Under the pieces are notes generated by a model. It was not told the origin of the DNA. It searched no databases and saw only the letters and a list, made by a program, of their open reading frames with translations. 64,000 nt of DNA from Acidimicrobiia bacterium. GTDB lineage: Bacteria > Acidobacteriota > Vicinamibacteria > Vicinamibacterales > UBA2999. The stretch covers positions 62,001 through 126,000 of the forward strand of contig VFZG01000002.1 of the NCBI GenBank assembly GCA_016871275.1, given 5' to 3'. A program made the translations under genes and the position numbers. Shown here piece after piece: positions 51,966 to 60,220 of this stretch. The first letter of the stretch is position 1; every line of letters starts with the position of its first letter.

Positions 51966-52754
51966 CTAGGCCGCGCGGCCGGTGGCGGTCGATCCCTGCG
52001 CCTGGCGGTTCCCGCCCATCAGCATCGACAACAGCAGCCAGCCCACCGGCAGCGCGACGAGCATGTAGGTCAGGTACTGGCCATATACACCGTCGGGTCC
52101 GTACGGCTCGGTGGCCCAGTGCAGCGCCTCGCTGCCCGGGAACAGGTTCGCCTCGGTCAGTTCGTGGAAGCCGTAGATCAGCAGCTGGCCGACGAACACC
52201 AGCAGGAAGATCGCGGTCACCTGGAAGAACAACTCCAGGTTCACGCGATGACCGTAACGCGACCACAGCATCGCCACAAAGGCCGCGGCGAGCGTGCCGG
52301 CAACGGCGCCGCCGAGCAGCGTCATGGTTTCGACCTGCGTCATCAGCGTGCCCATCAGCAGCGCGGTTTCCATGCCCTCGCGCGAGATCATCAGCAGCGT
52401 GAACAGGAAGACGCCGAGCTGCGCCTTGGCATCGGTCTGCTGATGCATCGACTGGTACAGGTGGCCTTCAATCTCGCCCTTGATCCGCTTCGCGGTGCGC
52501 CACATGTGCACCGTGAGGGTCGCCACTGAAATCGCGGCGGCGATGGCGAGCACACCTTCCCACAGCGCCTGGTTCGCAACCTGCGAGAACAAGTAGCCCG
52601 CGATACCGCTCAGGACAATCGACAGGGCGATGCCCCAGTGCACCGCCGGCACCAGTTCGCGGCGGCCGCTCTTGCGGAGGTAGGCGAGGCTGATGGCAAT
52701 GATGAGGAACGCCTCGAGGCCTTCCCGAAGGGTGATCACAAAGGCTTGCAACAT
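51966..52754 (-). CDS. FTR1-family high-affinity iron permease
   Basis: Inner-membrane iron permease of 262 residues with seven predicted helices. The two REGxE iron motifs are intact: LREGLEAFLII at the very N-terminus and SREGMETALLMG in the middle of the protein. The start is ATG 52754, giving MLQAFVITLREGLE, as in FTR1/EfeU; the longer frame runs through the operator. A perfect palindrome 17-45 bases upstream suggests iron repression. No EfeO/EfeB or multicopper oxidase gene is adjacent. Confidence 0.9.
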   Translation of the reverse strand: MLQAFVITLREGLEAFLIIAISLAYLRKSGRRELVPAVHWGIALSIVLSGIAGYLFSQVANQALWEGVLAIAAAISVATLTVHMWRTAKRIKGEIEGHLYQSMHQQTDAKAQLGVFLFTLLMISREGMETALLMGTLMTQVETMTLLGGAVAGTLAAAFVAMLWSRYGHRVNLELFFQVTAIFLLVFVGQLLIYGFHELTEANLFPGSEALHWATEPYGPDGVYGQYLTYMLVALPVGWLLLSMLMGGNRQAQGSTATGRAA

Positions 52755-52770
52755 GTGGGGGGCAGCTGTC

Positions 52771-52799
52771 TTCCAATTGAGAATCAGTCTCAATTGGAA
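52771..52799. promoter_or_regulatory. Large Fur-box-like palindrome before FTR1
   Basis: TTCCAATTGAGA-ATCAG-TCTCAATTGGAA, perfect 12-bp arms. It contains the core TTGAGA-N5-TCTCAA shared with 30952-30970. Iron transport downstream and the TGAGAATxAxTCTCA shape agree with a Fur-type operator. Confidence 0.75.
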
Positions 52800-52805
52800 T
52801 GTCTA

Positions 52806-53154
52806 GCATATGCGACCACTCTCGGACCGATCAACTGGTATGGGACTTCGTACGGCTCGCGCGTCGCTCAGGTCTATCTAGCGTCGCTACCCCACCAGCG
52901 TTCGGGCCGTGTCGATGAAGGGTATTGTGCGGCCGTCAGCGGTGAACGGCTGCCAGCAGGGTGGCGAAGCAGTCGTCCGCACCCTGTCGCGCGGCCGGCA
53001 TGTCGTGATTCGCAACCACGGTCATCCGATCGGCAACGCGGAAGCCTGCATTGGCAGGATGATCAGCCAGTTTCTGGATCGTGGTTCGGCGGACGGCATC
53101 GACATCAGGTGCGCCGCCGAGATTCCCGTGCCACCGTTCGACGTCTCCAGGTGA
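52806..53154 (+). pseudogene. Decayed alpha/beta-hydrolase (TAP-like, S33) gene
   Basis: The first piece reads LGPINWYGTSYGSRVAQVYL, the nucleophile elbow of tripeptidyl-aminopeptidase-like hydrolases. The frame then shifts, and YPTSVRAVSMKGIVRPS continues the family pattern. An abrupt jump to the far C-terminus follows (QQGGEAVVRTLSRGRHVVIR, then GHPIGNAEACIGRMISQFLD). One frameshift and a central deletion of some 250 residues are therefore evident, and the beginning is missing too. The product cannot be active. Confidence 0.7.
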
Positions 53155-53220
53155 CCACGACGACGAACGTCCTATCGATCTGGAAGAACGGCAACGGTGA
53201 CGCGGAGGGCTGAGTAGTGC

Positions 53221-53260
53221 CGTCGGCCCGTTCGCCCGCGGGTCCGTCGGCCTGACGGCC
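53221..53260 (+). repeat. Octanucleotide array, five units of CGTCGGCC type
   Basis: CGTCGGCC, CGTTCGCC, CGCGGGTC, CGTCGGCC, TGACGGCC, ending 3 bases before the stop codon of the minus-strand GNAT-like gene. Same length and placement as the arrays at 14931 and 31765. Confidence 0.65.
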
Positions 53261-53263
53261 CGC

Positions 53264-53860
53264 CTACTCCGCGTAGACGACGGTGCGGATGCTGCGGTGG
53301 CCGCGCGCCAGTTCCGCGGGCAGCAGTTTACTCAGGTAGACCTTCGACTCGCCGATGTCGCCCGGGTTCGGTTCGTGTTTCACGACGTTGAACTGCAGCT
53401 GCGCCAGCACCGCGCGCATGTCGTAGTAACGGTTCTTCGTCTTGACCACGACCTCTTCGAAGCCGGCCGCCATGGCCCACACTTCCGATTCTTCGGTGAG
53501 GGCGCGGAAGTGGCCCTGGCCGCGCCAGTCGCGCCGCGTGCCGCCAATCCACTGATACAGAATGCGGCGGCCGTCGAAGGCGACCGTGCCCGCCAGCCGC
53601 GCCACCAGGTCGCGGAGCTTCGGGACCGACTCGTCGGCGCGGATTTCGTGGACGATCTTGTAGGACACCGGCACCGGCGCGCCGGTCGGGTCGTCGGGCA
53701 GCGGCGCCTCGGCGATCAGGATGAGCGACTCGCGGTCGCCGAGCCGATCGATGATCTCGGCGGCCGTCTTGCGGCGCGGGAACTCCCCGAAGTTCTCCTC
53801 GATGTACTGAATCTCCCACGCGCCCGGCTCGAGCGCGTACTGCTTGATCAGGTATTCCAC
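53264..53860 (-). CDS. GNAT-like acetyltransferase
   Basis: Cytoplasmic protein of 198 residues. The central part has the GNAT order: a strand SYKIVHEIRADE, then ILYQWIGGTRRDWRGQGHFR, where RGQGHFRALTEE is the acetyl-CoA pyrophosphate loop and helix, then a strand GFEEVVVKTKN and MRAVLAQLQFNVV. The substrate is unknown. The N-terminal EYLIKQYALEPGAWEIQYIE is not familiar. It is 64 bases downstream of fhs on the same strand. Confidence 0.7.
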   Translation of the reverse strand: MEYLIKQYALEPGAWEIQYIEENFGEFPRRKTAAEIIDRLGDRESLILIAEAPLPDDPTGAPVPVSYKIVHEIRADESVPKLRDLVARLAGTVAFDGRRILYQWIGGTRRDWRGQGHFRALTEESEVWAMAAGFEEVVVKTKNRYYDMRAVLAQLQFNVVKHEPNPGDIGESKVYLSKLLPAELARGHRSIRTVVYAE

Positions 53861-53924
53861 CGGTCGCTCGATTATATGAGAAGCGATGGCCGCGAGGTCA
53901 GCCGGCGCTGGCGTGCCGGCCTGC

Positions 53925-55538
53925 CTAGTACTCCATGCCGATCGGGCGACCCTGATCGTCCACGTCCAACTTCTGCGCCTGCGGCACTTTGCCCAGTCCG
54001 GGCATCAGCATCATCGCGCCGGCAATCGCCACCACGAACCCGGCGCCCGCCGACAACGTCACGTCGCTGATGTTCAGCGTCCAGCCCGTCGGCGCACCCA
54101 TCTGCTTCGGATCGTCGGTGAACGAGTACTGCGTTTTGGCGATGCAGACCGGCAGCGTGCCGTAGCCGAGCGATTCGAACTTTTCGAGCCGTGACTTCGC
54201 AGCCGGCTTGAACGACACCCTGCCGGCGCCGTAAACATTGGTCGCGATGATGGAAATCTTCTCCGCCAGCGGCTGATCGTTCGAGTAGAGCGGCTTGATC
54301 GTGCCGGCGTCCGATGCGCCCGCCGCGGCGACGATCTTTGCGGCGAGATCCTCCATGCCGGCTCCGCCCTTGGCGTAACCCTCCGAAAGCGCGGCATCCA
54401 CGCCCAGCGTGCGGCAGAACTTCAACACCAGATCGAGATTGCCGTCTGTGTCTCCCGGAAAGCGATTCAGCGCGATCACCGGCGTCACGCCCCAGCGCCT
54501 GAGATTGTCGAGGTGCCGCGCCAGATTCGGGAATCCGCGATCGACCGGACCGTCGGGCGATCCGCCCTGCGCGCGCAGCGCCTTCAGCGTGACGATCACC
54601 GCCGCCGCCGATGGCACGTGGCCGCACATCGGCATCACCAGGTCGAAGAACTTCTCGGCACCGAGGTCGGCGGCGAACCCGGTTTCATTGACGACGTAGT
54701 CGGCGAGATGCAGGCCGAGCCGCTGCGCCAGCACGCTGCTGGTGCCGTGCGCAATGTTGGCGAACGCACCACAATGCACGATCGCCGGGGCGCCTTCGCT
54801 GGTCTGCACCAGGTTCGGCAACAGCGCGTCGTTCAACAACAACATCATCGGACCGACGGCCTTGAGATCGGCCGCCGTCACCGGCTGGCCGTCGTAACTG
54901 AAGCCGACGACGATGCGGCCGAGCCGCGTGCGGAGATCGTCGCGGCTCTCGGCGAGCGCGAGGATCGCCATGATCTCGGAGGCCGCGGTAATGACGAACC
55001 CGGTCTCGCGCGCCGGTCCGCTCTCGCGGCCGCCAAGGCCGGTCGCGATGCGCCGCAACGCGCGATCGTTCATGTCCATGCAGCGCGGCCAGATGATTTC
55101 CTTCGGATCGATCCGCAGGTCGTTCCCAAAGTGCAGGTGCGTGTCGAGCAGCGCCGCCAGCAGGTTGTGCGCGCTGGTGATGGCGTGGAAGTCGCCGGTG
55201 AAGTGCAGGTTGATGCGATCGATCGGCTCGAGCGACGCCTTGCCCCCGCCGGTCGCGCCACCCTTCATCCCGAAGACCGGTCCCAGCGACGGTTCTCGCA
55301 ACGCCGCCACGGCGTTGTGGCCCAGCTTCACCAGGCCCTGGGTCAGGCCGATGGTGTTGACCGTCTTGCCCTCGCCGCTGGTCGTCGGCGTGATCGCCGT
55401 GACGATGATCAGCTTGCCGCGCCGGGTGGGGAAACGCTCGAGCGCTTCCAGCCTGATCTTGGCAATTGCGTGTCCGTAGGGTTCGAGGAGATCCGGGGTC
55501 AGTCCGAGGCGGGCAGCGACATCCGCAATGGGCAGCAT
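53925..55538 (-). CDS. fhs: Formate-tetrahydrofolate ligase
   Basis: ATP-dependent formylation of tetrahydrofolate, feeding one-carbon metabolism. The P-loop is TPTTSGEGKTV, and family blocks EPSLGPVFGMKGGATGGGKA and FTGDFHAITSAHNLLAAL follow. There are 537 residues, near the usual 550. The two FTHFS signature regions are intact. The rest of the Wood-Ljungdahl pathway is not in the window, so an assimilatory role is more likely than acetogenesis. Confidence 0.96.
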   Translation of the reverse strand: MLPIADVAARLGLTPDLLEPYGHAIAKIRLEALERFPTRRGKLIIVTAITPTTSGEGKTVNTIGLTQGLVKLGHNAVAALREPSLGPVFGMKGGATGGGKASLEPIDRINLHFTGDFHAITSAHNLLAALLDTHLHFGNDLRIDPKEIIWPRCMDMNDRALRRIATGLGGRESGPARETGFVITAASEIMAILALAESRDDLRTRLGRIVVGFSYDGQPVTAADLKAVGPMMLLLNDALLPNLVQTSEGAPAIVHCGAFANIAHGTSSVLAQRLGLHLADYVVNETGFAADLGAEKFFDLVMPMCGHVPSAAAVIVTLKALRAQGGSPDGPVDRGFPNLARHLDNLRRWGVTPVIALNRFPGDTDGNLDLVLKFCRTLGVDAALSEGYAKGGAGMEDLAAKIVAAAGASDAGTIKPLYSNDQPLAEKISIIATNVYGAGRVSFKPAAKSRLEKFESLGYGTLPVCIAKTQYSFTDDPKQMGAPTGWTLNISDVTLSAGAGFVVAIAGAMMLMPGLGKVPQAQKLDVDDQGRPIGMEY

Positions 55539-55649
55539 AAGTAAACCGCATCATTCTACCTGCCTTCGCCATTGGCCGAGACAAGCGCGCAACGTGATTT
55601 CGATGAGCTGCCGTCGTGGCGTGCCACGCGGATCGATCCGTCGTCTGCG

Positions 55650-56879
55650 TTACGGGAGTAGCACCGGGCGCGCGGCGGCGTTCCACTGCGCGTCCCATCG
55701 CTCGGCGGGATGCTGCGCGAGCCAGCCCCGGCTCTTCGCCAATGGCGAGTCGGGCGGCAGGGTTCGCGTGGCGAGGGCCACAAACAAGTGCGCGAGATCG
55801 CCGGGGTCTCGGAACAACACGCCTTCCTGGCCGGGCGTCATGACTTCGGTGAGCACCGGCGCGTAGTCGTAGACCGCAACCGGCACACCAGCGCCGCGTA
55901 AATCCGCGAGCTTCATGGGCAGGTCGAGACCGGACGACGACTGGTGCAGGCACAACCCAAGGTCGGCCATGCCGAGCAACACCGGGTAGTCAGAAGGCTC
56001 AAGCCAGATGGTGCGGACGGCAATCGCCTTGAAGGAGCGCCGCGCCGCGCGCGCCTCGAACGTATCACGCAGCGCGCCCCGTCCGGTGAGAAACACCATC
56101 ATGGCCGGCGATGCCGGGGCGCCGGCGTTCTTCGTCAGCTGGCGTTCGGCGCGCTCGAGCGCTTCGAGCACCAAATCGAAATCTTCGTCCGGTGTCCAGC
56201 TGGTCGGGCACACCACAATCGGCGGACGCGTGCCAAGCTGGCTCCCAACCGAGATCTTCTGCCACAGGGCGTCCGCCCGGGCGGTCGACGGGCGGTCGAA
56301 CGCGGCGGCGGGCCGGTCGTAGACCACAGCCGGCGTCACGCGGTATTCGCGCGACAGCCACCCGGCCAGCGTGTTCGAAACGGCGAGGTGCGCGTCGGCT
56401 CGCTTCGCCCAACGACGCTCGCTGCGCGCCACGGATTTCACCGCGCGATGATGCTCGCCGAGCTTGATGGCGGCGATGGTGTGGGAGAGGTTGTGCCAGT
56501 CGATGACGAACCGCGCGCCGCGCAGGCGGGCCACCAGCCATGCGATCGCCAGTGTCGGGAAGGCCGGGGGGTTCTGCACGAGAACCGTATCGGGCTTCGG
56601 GAGACGCATCAGGGTGAAGAACAGCCGGCGCGCCTGGCCAACGCCGCGCACTGCCGACCCCCACACGAACCGCCGAACGCCGCCCGAGCTTCTGCCCGCG
56701 AACGCGCGATCGGGCAGGCGGTGCACGTGGATGCGCGGGTTCGACTCGACCTCGGGCGTGACCGCGGCGCCTTCAAGGCCGATCAGATCCACCTCGCCGG
56801 CGCCGGCCAGCGAGACCGCGTGATACTGCATCCGCGGGCTGCGGCCCAGATCTCCGATTACGATGACTGCGGTTCGCAT
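55650..56879 (-). CDS. ALG1-like (GT33-type) mannosyltransferase
   Basis: Glycosyltransferase of 409 residues resembling eukaryotic ALG1, which adds the first mannose to GlcNAc2-PP-dolichol. ALG1-type blocks are IGDLGRSPRMQYHAVSL at the N-terminus, FVIDWHNLSHTIAAIKLGEH, VCPTSWTPDEDFDLVLEALE, and ADLGLCLHQSSSGLDLPMKL near the C-terminus. No transmembrane anchor is seen. It starts head-to-head with the WecA-like gene; the start codons share a base. The acceptor here would be a lipid-linked GlcNAc sugar. The similarity is from memory of the family and needs a search. Confidence 0.82.
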   Translation of the reverse strand: MRTAVIVIGDLGRSPRMQYHAVSLAGAGEVDLIGLEGAAVTPEVESNPRIHVHRLPDRAFAGRSSGGVRRFVWGSAVRGVGQARRLFFTLMRLPKPDTVLVQNPPAFPTLAIAWLVARLRGARFVIDWHNLSHTIAAIKLGEHHRAVKSVARSERRWAKRADAHLAVSNTLAGWLSREYRVTPAVVYDRPAAAFDRPSTARADALWQKISVGSQLGTRPPIVVCPTSWTPDEDFDLVLEALERAERQLTKNAGAPASPAMMVFLTGRGALRDTFEARAARRSFKAIAVRTIWLEPSDYPVLLGMADLGLCLHQSSSGLDLPMKLADLRGAGVPVAVYDYAPVLTEVMTPGQEGVLFRDPGDLAHLFVALATRTLPPDSPLAKSRGWLAQHPAERWDAQWNAAARPVLLP

Positions 56880-57868
56880 TGACTGTCTACCTGCTGCTCG
56901 GGCTGACCAGCCTCGTCCTGACCCTTATTCTGACCCCGCTGATTGGACGGGCCTCGACTCGGCTTGGACTGGTAGATGCCCCGGGCGGCCGGAAGGTTCA
57001 CCTGCACTCGGTGCCGCGGATGGGCGGACTCGCGGTGTGCGTGGCGGCCGCCGTGGCGCTGGCGCTCTTCGCCGTCGTTGGTCCCGCCATGCTTGACACA
57101 CCGGACTGGCTCACGATGCGTCCCTTGTTGCTGGCCGGGGGCCTCATTTTCCTGACGGGCCTGATCGACGACGTCCGGGAGCTCGGCGCCGGCACGAAGC
57201 TGCTGTTCGAGTTCGGCGCGGCGGCGCTGGTCATGTCGTCGGGGCTGCTGATCGAGCGGGTGACGTTCGTCGGCCAGACCTGGCCGCTTGGCTGGCTGGC
57301 CTGGCCGGTGACCGCCGTGTGGCTGGTGGGACTGACCAATGCCTTCAACCTCATCGATGGCATCGACGGTCTTGCCACCGGCATTGTGGTGCTGGCCGGC
57401 AGCGCGTGCGGCATCATCCTGATCGTCCGCGGCCACCACGCAGAGGCCATGCTGCTGGCCACGATCGTCGGCGCGGCACTCGGCTTCCTGTTCTTCAACT
57501 TCTCGCCGGCATCGATCTTCCTCGGCGACAGCGGCAGCCTGCTGTTCGGATTCCTGCTGGCCGCGACGGCCATCACCGGGTGGCAGAAGGGTGCCACGGC
57601 GCTTGCGGCCGGCGTGCCGCTGATGATCTTCGCACTGCCGATCGTCGACAGCGCACTCGCGCTGGGGCGGCGCAGCCTCGCCGCGCCGGCGGCCGGTCGA
57701 TCGATCGGCGCGATCCTGAAGCACATTACGCAACCCGATCGCGAGCACATTCACCACCGCCTGACGGCGATGGGCTGGTCAGTGCGGCGCACCGTGCTGG
57801 TGCTGTATGGCATCACCGCGGTGCTGTCAATGCTGGCGCTGGCCACCGCCAACGTGACCAAGCCATGA
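56879..57868 (+). CDS. UDP-GlcNAc:undecaprenyl-phosphate GlcNAc-1-P transferase (WecA/TagO type)
   Basis: Membrane enzyme of 329 residues with about ten helices that starts glycan synthesis on the lipid carrier. Signature sites are GLIDDVREL (the DD pair), NAFNLIDGIDGLA, SIFLGDSGSLLFG and the HIHHRL loop near the C-terminus. The N-terminal GLVDAPGGRKVHLHSVPRMG is also typical. The start codon is TTG. This family is the bacterial counterpart of ALG7. The stop overlaps the next start by ATGA. Confidence 0.93.
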   Translation: MTVYLLLGLTSLVLTLILTPLIGRASTRLGLVDAPGGRKVHLHSVPRMGGLAVCVAAAVALALFAVVGPAMLDTPDWLTMRPLLLAGGLIFLTGLIDDVRELGAGTKLLFEFGAAALVMSSGLLIERVTFVGQTWPLGWLAWPVTAVWLVGLTNAFNLIDGIDGLATGIVVLAGSACGIILIVRGHHAEAMLLATIVGAALGFLFFNFSPASIFLGDSGSLLFGFLLAATAITGWQKGATALAAGVPLMIFALPIVDSALALGRRSLAAPAAGRSIGAILKHITQPDREHIHHRLTAMGWSVRRTVLVLYGITAVLSMLALATANVTKP

Positions 57869-59016
57869 AACGCGTGCTGCTGGTGCAGCCATCGCTGCAG
57901 CCGCCGGGTGGCGGCAACGGCGTCGCCGCCTGGGTGCTGCAGGCACTGGTGCGGACGCATCGCGTGACCGTGCTGTCGTGGCGGCCGGTCGAGATCGAGC
58001 CGATCAACCGCTTCTTCGGCACGCATCTCACGCGCGACGATTTCGCGTCGATCGTGGTGCCGCGATCGTGGAGCTGGCTGGCCGATCACCTGCCGGTGCC
58101 GGCGACGCTGATCAAGCTGTCGCTGCTGATGCGCTACACCCGCCGGGTCAGTGACGGCTTCGACGTGCTGTTCGGTGTCTACAACGAAACGGACTACGGG
58201 CGGCGAGGCATCCAGTACGTGCACTACCCTACGTATCTGCGTCCGCGACCGGAGGTTGACCTGCGGTGGTATCACCCGCCACAACGAGGCCTCAACGCGT
58301 ATTACGCCTTCGCGGACTGGCTGGCGGACTTCTCGCTGGATCGCATGAAGCACAACGTGACGCTGGTCAATTCGAACTGGACCGGCGAACGCGTGACGCG
58401 TGTTCTCGGCATCACGCCGCGCACGCTGTATCCACCGATCGCCGATCCGGCGCCCGGGCGACCCTGGGCAGAACGCCGGAACGGATTCCTGGCCATCGGG
58501 CGCATCTCGCCGGAGAAGGAATACGAGCGCGTCATGAAGATCCTCGCGCGCGTGCGCGAGCAGGTTCCGGATCTGACGCTGGCGATCGTCGGCACCTGGG
58601 ACCGCCACTCACGCGGCTACCTCGGGACGTTGAGGTCGCTGGCGGAATCGCTCGGCCCGTGGATCAGGTTTCGAGACAACCTGACGCGTGCCGATGTCGG
58701 CGACCTCATGGCCTCGCATCGATACGGGATCCACGGCATGCGCGAAGAGCATTTCGGCATGGCGCCCGCCGAACAGGCACGCGCCGGGATGATCGTCTGG
58801 GTGCCACGCGGCGGCGGGCAGATGGAGATCGTTGGCAATCAAGCGGCGCTCATGTACGACTCCGACGATGACGCGGTCCGGAAAATCGTCGGCACGTTGA
58901 CCACGCCGGCCGAGCAGCAACGCCTGCGCGGCCTGCTCGCCGTCAGCAGCGATCGCTTCTCGACGGATCGCTTCATGCAGCAGGTCCGCGAACTCGTGGA
59001 CACGTTCAACGGCTGA
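57865..59016 (+). CDS. ALG11-like GT4 glycosyltransferase A
   Basis: GT-B transferase of 383 residues. The N-terminal VLLVQPSLQPPGGGNGVAAW is followed by IQYVHYPTYLRPRP, VTLVNSNWTGERVTRVLG, YPPIADP and IGRISPEKEYERVMKI. The C-terminal site is YGIHGMREEHFGMAPAEQAR and ends in GGGQMEIVG. The YVHYP, NSxW, EHFG and GG pattern is that of ALG11 mannosyltransferases. It overlaps both neighbours (ATGA, TGATG). It probably adds a sugar, perhaps mannose, to the lipid-linked glycan. Confidence 0.82.
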   Translation: MKRVLLVQPSLQPPGGGNGVAAWVLQALVRTHRVTVLSWRPVEIEPINRFFGTHLTRDDFASIVVPRSWSWLADHLPVPATLIKLSLLMRYTRRVSDGFDVLFGVYNETDYGRRGIQYVHYPTYLRPRPEVDLRWYHPPQRGLNAYYAFADWLADFSLDRMKHNVTLVNSNWTGERVTRVLGITPRTLYPPIADPAPGRPWAERRNGFLAIGRISPEKEYERVMKILARVREQVPDLTLAIVGTWDRHSRGYLGTLRSLAESLGPWIRFRDNLTRADVGDLMASHRYGIHGMREEHFGMAPAEQARAGMIVWVPRGGGQMEIVGNQAALMYDSDDDAVRKIVGTLTTPAEQQRLRGLLAVSSDRFSTDRFMQQVRELVDTFNG

Positions 59017-60131
59017 TGCGCGTATTGTTCGTACATCGTTCGCTGGCGCCCCCGGGCGGCGGCACTGCGGTCGCTGCGTGGATGCTGCACATGCTGGCCC
59101 ACGAGCACGACGTCACCACGCTGACGACCGATCCGTGGTCACCGGCCGCGACCAATGCCTTCTACGGAACGTCGATCCCGGACTCGGTGAAGCGAATCGT
59201 CATCCCGCCGCCACTGCGCTGGCTGTCGGGATTGCCTGAGGATCGCTTGACGCGTTTGCGCCTGTGTTCCGTGCTGCACTACGCGCGGCCGATCGCCGAC
59301 CGGTTCGATCTGTTGGTCTCCGGAGAAAACTACGCGCCGTTTCCCCGCCGCGGGATCCAGTACGTGAACTACCCTGCGGATTTGCAGCCCGCGCCGGCGA
59401 AGTGGCCGGTGCTGGTAAACGGTTACTTCGCGTTCTGTGACTGGCTGCTCGGCGGCCGATGGGCGGACGCTGCCCAAAACGTGACGCTGGCCAACTCCCA
59501 GTGGACCGCGGACGGCTTGGAGCGCCTCGGCGAAGTCTCAAGACCGATCGTCGTGTATCCGCCAGTGATCAAGCCGGAAGGATTGAGTTGGTCGAAGCGC
59601 GACGACGCCTTTCTTTGTATCGGACGCTTTCACGGTTCGAAACGCATTGAACTGGCGATCGCCATCGTCAAGCGAGTCCGGGAGTCCGTGCTGCCATCGG
59701 CACGGCTGCTGCTCGTCGGGTCCGCCGTCGACGCGCACTACACCAAACGCATCCGGCGCATGGCGCTCCGCGAGGGTGATTGGATCGACTTCCGTGAAGA
59801 TCTCTCGCGCCAGCAGCTCAACGCGCTGATGGGGCGGACGAAGTACGGCATCCAGGCGATGGAGAACGAACACTTTGGCATGGCCACCGCGGAGATGACG
59901 CGAGCCGGGTGCCTGGTGTTCGCGCATCGCAGTGGCGGCACGCCCGAAGTGCTGGATCACGAGAACGCGGTGTTGTGGTCGTCGGAGGATGAAGCGGTGG
60001 CTCGTATTTCAGCAATCGTTCAGGGCGGCCGAGGCGACGTGCTCAGCAGTCGCCTGCGAGTCCACGCCGAGAAGTTTTCCAGCGAGGCGTTCATCGAACG
60101 GTTCCGAAGGACCTTGAAGCTCGGCCTCTGA
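59016..60131 (+). CDS. ALG11-like GT4 glycosyltransferase B
   Basis: Paralogue of the preceding gene, 371 residues. Matching blocks are VLFVHRSLAPPGGGTAVAAW, IQYVNYPADLQPAP, TLANSQWTADGLERLG, VYPPVIKPEG, IGRFHGSKRIELAIAIV and YGIQAMENEHFGMATAEMTR, with GGTPEVLDHENAVLW at the end. It came from a tandem duplication of the neighbour. The two probably add successive residues of the same glycan. It is the last gene of the rightward group, and two copies of a dispersed repeat follow it. Confidence 0.82.
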   Translation: MRVLFVHRSLAPPGGGTAVAAWMLHMLAHEHDVTTLTTDPWSPAATNAFYGTSIPDSVKRIVIPPPLRWLSGLPEDRLTRLRLCSVLHYARPIADRFDLLVSGENYAPFPRRGIQYVNYPADLQPAPAKWPVLVNGYFAFCDWLLGGRWADAAQNVTLANSQWTADGLERLGEVSRPIVVYPPVIKPEGLSWSKRDDAFLCIGRFHGSKRIELAIAIVKRVRESVLPSARLLLVGSAVDAHYTKRIRRMALREGDWIDFREDLSRQQLNALMGRTKYGIQAMENEHFGMATAEMTRAGCLVFAHRSGGTPEVLDHENAVLWSSEDEAVARISAIVQGGRGDVLSSRLRVHAEKFSSEAFIERFRRTLKLGL

Positions 60132-60153
60132 CTGACGGCGGCTACTGACAGAC

Positions 60154-60174
60154 GGGGGCTGGCCCCAAATGTCG
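60154..60174 (+). repeat. Dispersed palindromic repeat, copy 2
   Basis: GGGGGCTGGCCCC followed by AAATGTCG, 20 bases from a third copy and identical to the sequence at 41177-41200 over this length. Confidence 0.7.
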
Positions 60175-60194
60175 TACTGACAAGTGGACTCAGG

Positions 60195-60218
60195 TGGGGG
60201 CTGGCACCAAATGTCGCA
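60195..60218 (+). repeat. Dispersed palindromic repeat, copy 3
   Basis: TGGGGGCTGGCACC followed by AAATGTCGCA, one base different from the other copies. It lies directly before the stop of the ABC flippase gene. These two copies fill most of the 89-base convergent gap. Confidence 0.7.
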
Positions 60219-60220
60219 TT

